Shown here: piece after piece, positions 59,205 to 64,000 of the stretch
How positions within the stretch are numbered: the stretch's first letter is position 1
How the letters are laid out: each line of letters opens with the position of its first letter
DNA from: Leucothrix arctica
Lineage (GTDB): Bacteria > Pseudomonadota > Gammaproteobacteria > Thiotrichales > Thiotrichaceae
Assembly: GCF_003172895.1 (NCBI RefSeq)
Contig: NZ_QGKL01000042.1
Coordinates: 124,001-188,000 of the forward strand
DNA: 64,000 bases
Direction: 5' to 3'
The notes under the pieces: model-generated
What the model was told of the DNA's origin: nothing
Seen by the model: the letters and a program-made list of their open reading frames with translations, nothing else
Database searches by the model: none
Translations under genes and position numbers: made by a program

Positions 59205-60342
59205 ACTTCTTGATGCTGTTTATGAGTTGGTCATTGATCAGCACCCAAATAAAATTAACGCGCTTGCGTCTTCTATAAAATCTTGCTCCTTGGAGGACGC
59301 GTCAACACTAAAGAATTTTTTTGCTACCGAGGCTGCGAATAAGTCTCTGATTTTTGTACTTAGGGAGTGGTCGCGACTTGGTTGCACATCTGATGAGCTG
59401 GCAGGAATATTAAAAGGTGCGTCACATGGTTATCTATCAGAAAAAGCTAGAGAACAGGTTCAGCTAGTCTGGACTGGTCCAGATTTTAATCAGGTTCCTA
59501 TCAGGCATTCTGAGCAAATTCTTTTAGAGTTGATCAACTCTGCACACACATCACTTTATATTATTTCCTTTGTCCTTGTTAAGGTACCTGCTGTTGAAGA
59601 AGCTATAGTGCGAGCGCTTGCTAGGGATGTTGATGTGCGTATGTTGCTAGAGTCAGAAGATAAAGACGGAGCTGGTAATTTTCAAGATACTATCAAGCGT
59701 CTTCAAACTGAAATACCAGAGTTAATTCTTTATATCTGGCCTAGAGAAAACAGAGAAACCATTGCAGGTGGTTTTGCGCGAGTCCATGCTAAGTGTGTAG
59801 TTGCAGATCAAAAAACAGCATTTATAACTAGTGCAAACTTAACTGCTGCAGCTCTAGATAAGAATATTGAAATGGGTGTGCATGTTAAAGGTGGAAAAAT
59901 ACCGCTAACAATATATCAGCAGTTTTTAGGCATGATCAGGGCAAGAGAAATTACTCCTTATGTTGGAGATCGCTATTCAAATGCCACTACGGCTGCCAAT
60001 AAACCTTCAGCTACTCAGCTAACCCAGTTGTCTGATAATTTGGAAGCTGGTACTGAAAAATTAATTAGCTTTAAAAATTCTATCCTTGATGTTGAAGAAC
60101 AACGCTACTTTAAAGCTCTTGGCGCTGATGACGATATGCCGAAACAGAACTCTATCGTTTTGATACGTTTTCAAGAGCAGTGGTTTATTGGAAAGTATGT
60201 TTGGTCAAGACTTCAGGAAACTGAAGTTAATCGTGTATACTATTTGGTCACATTAAGGGGCTTTGGGCCTAAGACAAAGATTGAAATAGAAGAAGCTGAT
60301 TGGGAGAGTTTTTTCCCTAAAGCTGTTGCAGTGACTAAATAG
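59197..60342 (+). CDS. drmC: DISARM phospholipase D-like protein DrmC
   Basis: 381 residues. One HKD motif: VHAKCVVAD with His197 and Lys199, followed by TSANLT. A single motif means that a dimer would build the nuclease site, as in Nuc-like enzymes. The first 90 residues are helical, then the PLD domain; the last 70 residues form a small domain of unknown role. It overlaps drmB by 8 bp. In studied systems DrmC is not always needed for defence. Confidence 0.9.
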   Translation: MNKLLDAVYELVIDQHPNKINALASSIKSCSLEDASTLKNFFATEAANKSLIFVLREWSRLGCTSDELAGILKGASHGYLSEKAREQVQLVWTGPDFNQVPIRHSEQILLELINSAHTSLYIISFVLVKVPAVEEAIVRALARDVDVRMLLESEDKDGAGNFQDTIKRLQTEIPELILYIWPRENRETIAGGFARVHAKCVVADQKTAFITSANLTAAALDKNIEMGVHVKGGKIPLTIYQQFLGMIRAREITPYVGDRYSNATTAANKPSATQLTQLSDNLEAGTEKLISFKNSILDVEEQRYFKALGADDDMPKQNSIVLIRFQEQWFIGKYVWSRLQETEVNRVYYLVTLRGFGPKTKIEIEEADWESFFPKAVAVTK

Positions 60343-60354
60343 GACTTAGAGATC

Positions 60355-62031
60355 ATGGCTAGATTAATACCAAAGGTAGAAATAGAAGAGATAGGGGTTA
60401 AATCTGAGCGTGATACAGCACGATTCCTCGTTGATCAGTTACCAAATGACTGCATTATTTATCATAGTTATCCTTGGCTTAAAACGGATCGAAATGATCG
60501 TGGTAACACTACAATCAAGGAAGGTGAAACCGATTTTGTTATTATTTTGCCTAGCCATGGGATGCTTGTACTTGAAGTTAAAGGTGGCGAAATTACTTAT
60601 GATGAACACTCTAGAACATGGAGTAGAGTATTAGGAGGCGGTAGGCTAAAAGGTATTCAAGACCCTTTCGAACAAGTTCGTCGAAACACGCATTACTTGA
60701 AGGATAAGATAATGCTCCGGGGATACCCTGGTGCTAAAAATTTACCATTCACCTTTGGCTATGCCGTTGTTTTTCCTGACTGTGAATATAGCGGCCCCAC
60801 GCCAGTAGGTTCTGAACCAGCCATAATATTTTCCGCAAGTGACTTACCTTATTTAGATCGCCGGATCGCTACTGCTTTAAATCAGTGGTCACGCTTAGAT
60901 AGACCTAGACCGCTTTCTAGTAACGATATTAGCAATATTAGTAAAGCAATTTCCCCTAGTTTTAACCTATTGCCCGTACTTTTCCGAAAGTTAGAAGAGC
61001 AGGAAGAAAAGTTATTTCGCCTGACTAAAGAGCAGCAAAACTTACTGGCTTTTTTAGGACAAAAACAAAGGGCTTGTATTGAAGGTGTTGCTGGCTCTGG
61101 TAAAACCATGTTGGCACAGGCACAAGCAGAAAAATTTGCTGATCAGGGCATGCGGACGCTATTAGTTTGTTATAACAAAACCTTAGCCAAATGGATAAAT
61201 GATTCTATAGCCCTTGAGTACAAAGATAAGATCGTTGTTAAACACTTTCATGGCTTATGTGCAGACTGGGTTCGTAAAGCTGGTATGGCCTTCTCTCCAC
61301 CAACCCAGAACGCTGATCAGTTCTGGAAAGATGAAGCTGCTGATTTGCTGATGGATGCCATTGATATGGTTACCGAGAAATTTGATGCTGTGATTGTGGA
61401 TGAAGGACAGGACTTTTATCCTAATTGGTGGATGCCATTAGAAATGATTAATTCTAAAGAAGATAAAGGTGCTATGTATGTGTTTTATGATCCACGACAA
61501 AATTTGTATATTGGGGAAAAGGGAGCACTTCCTGCACTTGGTGAGCCACTAAATTTACCGACTAACTGTCGTAATACAAGGTTAATAGCAGATAAGTGTA
61601 GTGACATATTAGATGTTGATATTCTCACACGTGATGATGCGCCAGTAGGTACAAAACCTGTTGTTTTAAGTCTCGAACTAGATTCTGATATTAGAAGAAG
61701 CGTTGAACGTTATATTTCTGAATGGGTGAAACAAGGAAAGTTAAAAACTTCACAGGTTGCTATTCTAAGCCCGAATAGAAAAATACGAAGCTCATTAAAT
61801 GATCTGTTATCTGTCAAGGGCATACAAATTATAGAAGACATCGATGATTGGCGAAGTGGCAAAGGTGTACTGTTTTCAACAGTGAAAAACTTTAAAGGTC
61901 TAGAGTCTGATGCTGTGATTATTGTTGATGTGCCTACTGAGGAGGATTCAACTTTTTTCAAGCAGTCTGACTTTTATGTTGCTTGTTCTAGGGCAAAGCA
62001 TTTACTTGTTGTTATCCATAAAGCAGTTTAG
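60355..62031 (+). CDS. NERD domain plus UvrD-type helicase
   Basis: 558 residues. N-terminal NERD nuclease-like domain (about 12-130) with Asp60 and Glu74-x-Lys76 in EVKGG, the PD-(D/E)xK pattern. Then a compact superfamily 1 helicase: Walker A GVAGSGKT (Lys250), DEGQD at 349-353, FKGLESDAVIIV and a final YVACSRAKHLLVV. It starts 12 bp after drmC and shares its direction, so it should be on the DISARM transcript. It is not one of the named Drm proteins; it may be an added effector or a passenger. A DNA repair role is the alternative. Confidence 0.8.
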   Translation: MARLIPKVEIEEIGVKSERDTARFLVDQLPNDCIIYHSYPWLKTDRNDRGNTTIKEGETDFVIILPSHGMLVLEVKGGEITYDEHSRTWSRVLGGGRLKGIQDPFEQVRRNTHYLKDKIMLRGYPGAKNLPFTFGYAVVFPDCEYSGPTPVGSEPAIIFSASDLPYLDRRIATALNQWSRLDRPRPLSSNDISNISKAISPSFNLLPVLFRKLEEQEEKLFRLTKEQQNLLAFLGQKQRACIEGVAGSGKTMLAQAQAEKFADQGMRTLLVCYNKTLAKWINDSIALEYKDKIVVKHFHGLCADWVRKAGMAFSPPTQNADQFWKDEAADLLMDAIDMVTEKFDAVIVDEGQDFYPNWWMPLEMINSKEDKGAMYVFYDPRQNLYIGEKGALPALGEPLNLPTNCRNTRLIADKCSDILDVDILTRDDAPVGTKPVVLSLELDSDIRRSVERYISEWVKQGKLKTSQVAILSPNRKIRSSLNDLLSVKGIQIIEDIDDWRSGKGVLFSTVKNFKGLESDAVIIVDVPTEEDSTFFKQSDFYVACSRAKHLLVVIHKAV

Positions 62032-62094
62032 GGAGGTTGGAAACTCAGCTTTTTGAAATCTGGCGGAGTACTTCAGCAACCTCAGAGTAAAATG

Positions 62095-62136
62095 TCATGA
62101 GTAGTAAATAAGATCTGATTTATCAGCGATAATCAT
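62095..62136 (-). pseudogene. Short frame coupled to the antitoxin, possible toxin relic
   Basis: An ATG overlapping the antitoxin stop (ATGA) opens a frame of 13 codons beginning MIIADKSD. PIN toxins paired with this antitoxin type normally start at exactly this place with MI-x-x-D. It may be all that is left of the toxin gene, but it is too short to prove. Confidence 0.3.
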
Positions 62137-62375
62137 GCTCGGCCGTTATTAATAATATCATCAATGTCATCTGCAGAAATCACGTTTGGTGAAATTTGTG
62201 CGCGGAGTCTTTGGATGTTTGTTAACTTATCCTTTGGTGTTTTCAGGCGGGGTAGCAAGGCTTGCTCAAGTCTGATTATAACTTCACTATTGATACTTCT
62301 GTGATGATTTTCAGCGGTGCTTTTTAGGGCTTCGTAAAGTTCTTCAGGAATATTCTTGATTGTAATAGTAGGCAT
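62133..62375 (-). CDS. FitA-like ribbon-helix-helix antitoxin without toxin
   Basis: 80 residues from ATG at 62375, with AGAGG 9 nt upstream; the longer frame to 62492 would run through the promoter of the next gene. The start MPTITIKNIPEELYEALKS and HHRSINSEVIIRLEQAL are typical of FitA/Arc-type DNA-binding antitoxins. No PIN toxin follows, only a 13-codon frame. The gene is divergent from the DUF4143 ATPase. Confidence 0.8.
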   Translation of the reverse strand: MPTITIKNIPEELYEALKSTAENHHRSINSEVIIRLEQALLPRLKTPKDKLTNIQRLRAQISPNVISADDIDDIINNGRA

Positions 62376-62463
62376 AGTGATACCTCTTAAAGTGAATGTG
62401 GTTTCATTTTGATTACATAATGGTTGCATATCAACAAGTGGATATATCTTTTTTGAGGCAAAA

Positions 62464-63624
62464 GTGATACCTAGAAACATAAGTAAAGCCATATACCGCT
62501 ACGCGAAGTCGTTTCCAGTAGTGGAAATCACAGGCCCGCGCCAATCAGGTAAAACCACGTTAGTGCGCTCACTCTTCGCTGACAAACCCTACGTAACTCT
62601 AGAAGATCCTTCAGAGCGCCTATTTGCCGAAGATGACCCAAAAGGTTTTCTAGCTCGCTTTAGTGAAGGTGCAATTTTTGATGAGGCACAACGCTGGCCA
62701 GACTTGTTTTCTTATCTTCAAGGAATGGTAGACGAAGACCGTCAGGTAGGGCGCTTCATTCTTACAGGTTCACAGCAGTTTAGTTTACTGGCAGGTGTTT
62801 CACAGTCATTAGCGGGGCGCGCGGGTGTAACACGTTTATTGCCATTGGCATCGTCAGAGATTCCTAACTTATCAGCGAGTAGCCTGAATTCTATTTTGAT
62901 CACGGGCGGTTATCCTGCGCTTCATGCTCAGACTATTAACGCGCAAGATTGGTTTGCCAGTTACATAGCAACCTATGTGGAGCGTGATGTGCGCCAATTG
63001 ATAAATGTTCAGGACTTAACAACGTTTCAGCGGTTCTTGCGTTTTTGTGCAGGGCGCTCGGGCAGTTTGCTCAACCTAAACGCATTGGCGGGCGAAGCGG
63101 GTGTTACCAATAAAGTGGCTCAGGCTTGGATGTCGGTATTGCAGTCGAGTGATCTGGTTTATTTATTGCCGCCGTATCACAAGAACTTCGGTAAGCGTTT
63201 GGTCAAGACACCTAAGCTATATTTCGTGGATACAGGGTTGGCTTGTTGGTTATTGGGTATTCGCTCGGAAGAGGTGTTGGCCTTACACCCATTGCGTGGT
63301 GCGTTGTTTGAAACGTGGGTCGTTGCTGAGGCGCTGAAAGCTCGTTATAACGCTGGTGAACCAGCTGATTTGTATTTCTGGCGAGATAACAATGGTGTCG
63401 AAGCAGATCTGCTTTATGAGAAAGATGGAATGCTTCAAACCATTGAAGTTAAGTCAGGTGCAACGGTGACTAGAGACTATATAAAAGCAGGGCAGAAGGC
63501 TGCGAAGTTTGCAGGTGACGAAGCTCTGACACCTTGGTTAGTGCATGGTGGTGATGATAACTACGAACGCAATGGCGTTGATGTTGTTGGCTGGCGTAAC
63601 TTTGCTGAGCGTATTTTCAAGTAA
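62464..63624 (+). CDS. AAA ATPase with DUF4143
   Basis: 386 residues from a GTG start, the position fitting the family start MIPR. AAA domain: Walker A GPRQSGKTTLV (Lys30), Walker B GAIFDEAQRWPDLF, sensor LTGSQQFSL. The DUF4143 part (from about 190) has a winged helix and a nuclease-like end (YFWRDNNGVEADLL, IEVKSG) with the D...ExK pattern of restriction-like folds. Such genes are widespread, often near toxin-antitoxin and defence loci. Its role is not known. Confidence 0.88.
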   Translation: MIPRNISKAIYRYAKSFPVVEITGPRQSGKTTLVRSLFADKPYVTLEDPSERLFAEDDPKGFLARFSEGAIFDEAQRWPDLFSYLQGMVDEDRQVGRFILTGSQQFSLLAGVSQSLAGRAGVTRLLPLASSEIPNLSASSLNSILITGGYPALHAQTINAQDWFASYIATYVERDVRQLINVQDLTTFQRFLRFCAGRSGSLLNLNALAGEAGVTNKVAQAWMSVLQSSDLVYLLPPYHKNFGKRLVKTPKLYFVDTGLACWLLGIRSEEVLALHPLRGALFETWVVAEALKARYNAGEPADLYFWRDNNGVEADLLYEKDGMLQTIEVKSGATVTRDYIKAGQKAAKFAGDEALTPWLVHGGDDNYERNGVDVVGWRNFAERIFK

Positions 63625-63660
63625 AGTGGCAAATACTTAGATGTGTGTAGGGAGTAAACA

Positions 63661-64000
63661 GTGATTAGTACAAAAGAGATAAACGATTTAATCAGAAATG
63701 TAGTTCATAAAATAAATTACGAATCATGCGATTATGAAGTCTCCATAAAGTTACTACAAAGCACAGGTAACAAGGGTAGTTTTGAAAATATCCTCACCTC
63801 TTTATTTGAGAAAGAAGTAACCGTTACCAATTTAAAAAAGGTAAGCAAAAGTCAAATTTTAGACTCAATGGAGTTTGCTCTGACTCATGTAGATTATTCG
63901 CCCGCTCCTTATTTCGGCACAGAAGATCATAAGCAGGATGTTCATTTAATTCAGCAGCTTTTTTCAAGCTTATTGTATAGATATGAGGAGGTCTATACGT
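63661..64000 (+). CDS. Unknown protein, cut by window edge
   Basis: An open frame of 113 codons runs from GTG 63661 to the window end, with GGGAG about 10 nt upstream. It begins MISTKEINDLIRNVVHKINY and is polar and helical, without signal peptide or known motif. It lies 36 bp after the ATPase gene on the same strand and may be co-transcribed. Family not recognised; the end is outside the window. Confidence 0.6.
   Translation, partial: MISTKEINDLIRNVVHKINYESCDYEVSIKLLQSTGNKGSFENILTSLFEKEVTVTNLKKVSKSQILDSMEFALTHVDYSPAPYFGTEDHKQDVHLIQQLFSSLLYRYEEVYT

Noticed and set aside
45056-62031. Locus considered as BREX or type I/III restriction-modification
   Set aside because: No brxC/pglZ or res/hsdR-type gene; the SNF2 helicase, DUF1998 protein and PLD protein in this order identify DISARM.

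Overview
The window looks like the chromosome of a moderately AT-rich, heterotrophic gammaproteobacterium, probably marine. Evidence: Gram-negative hexameric-type citrate synthase, AceK, a membrane malate:quinone oxidoreductase, ATP-type PEP carboxykinase, an AcnD/PrpF methylcitrate pathway, lipoproteins with clear lipoboxes, and a LiuR-like MerR regulator. I cannot name a genus from sequence alone. No rRNA, tRNA or CRISPR array was seen.

Layout. 1-3.8 kb: a partial DUF1566 exported protein, a DUF1287 lipoprotein, then a MerR (LiuR-like) regulator and a long-chain acyl-CoA ligase. 3.8-22.4 kb: central carbon metabolism. pckA and a minus-strand run sucB-lpd-sucC-sucD-gltA-acnB are followed, divergently, by aceK, sucA and mqo. 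The 2-oxoglutarate dehydrogenase genes are thus split: E1 (sucA) is separated from E2/E3 (sucB-lpd). AcnB is of a type I associate with Bacteroidota rather than with E. coli AcnB. 22.5-35.2 kb: mixed accessory genes (a multi-pass membrane protein, a medium-chain reductase, a frameshifted peptidase E behind a histidine-rich leader peptide and attenuator-like terminator, DUF6891, a LysR pseudogene, an XRE-cupin regulator with a dimethylglycine/sarcosine dehydrogenase-like flavoprotein, two coupled GTPases, a possible lysozyme-like lipoprotein, an SGNH lipase/esterase and a methyltransferase). 35.4-43.8 kb: the propionate operon prpE-prpB-prpC-acnD-prpF. 43.9-64 kb: a defence island. It has a RelB-like/VapC toxin-antitoxin pair, a complete class 1 type DISARM locus (C5 cytosine methylase, drmD, drmMI, drmA, drmB, drmC), a NERD-UvrD helicase in the same run, an orphan FitA-like antitoxin, a DUF4143 ATPase and a partial gene at the window edge.

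How the parts connect. acnB, gltA, suc genes and mqo cover most of the TCA cycle; pckA drains oxaloacetate to PEP; AceK would set the isocitrate branch point. The acyl-CoA ligase and the methylcitrate operon handle fatty acids and propionyl-CoA. A 17-bp site (consensus TTKACGTWWACGTAARC) occurs both at the MerR gene promoter and before prpE, which suggests the regulator controls the prp operon about 34 kb away.

The most unusual structure is a family of five intergenic elements. Each has a conserved core of about 30 nt (CGCCGAC, small hairpin, GAAAGGACTGC) between long inverted arms whose sequence differs in every copy. Four of the five lie in facing pairs in the two intergenic gaps around acnD; the fifth follows mqo. 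Two double as Rho-independent terminators. I do not recognise this family.
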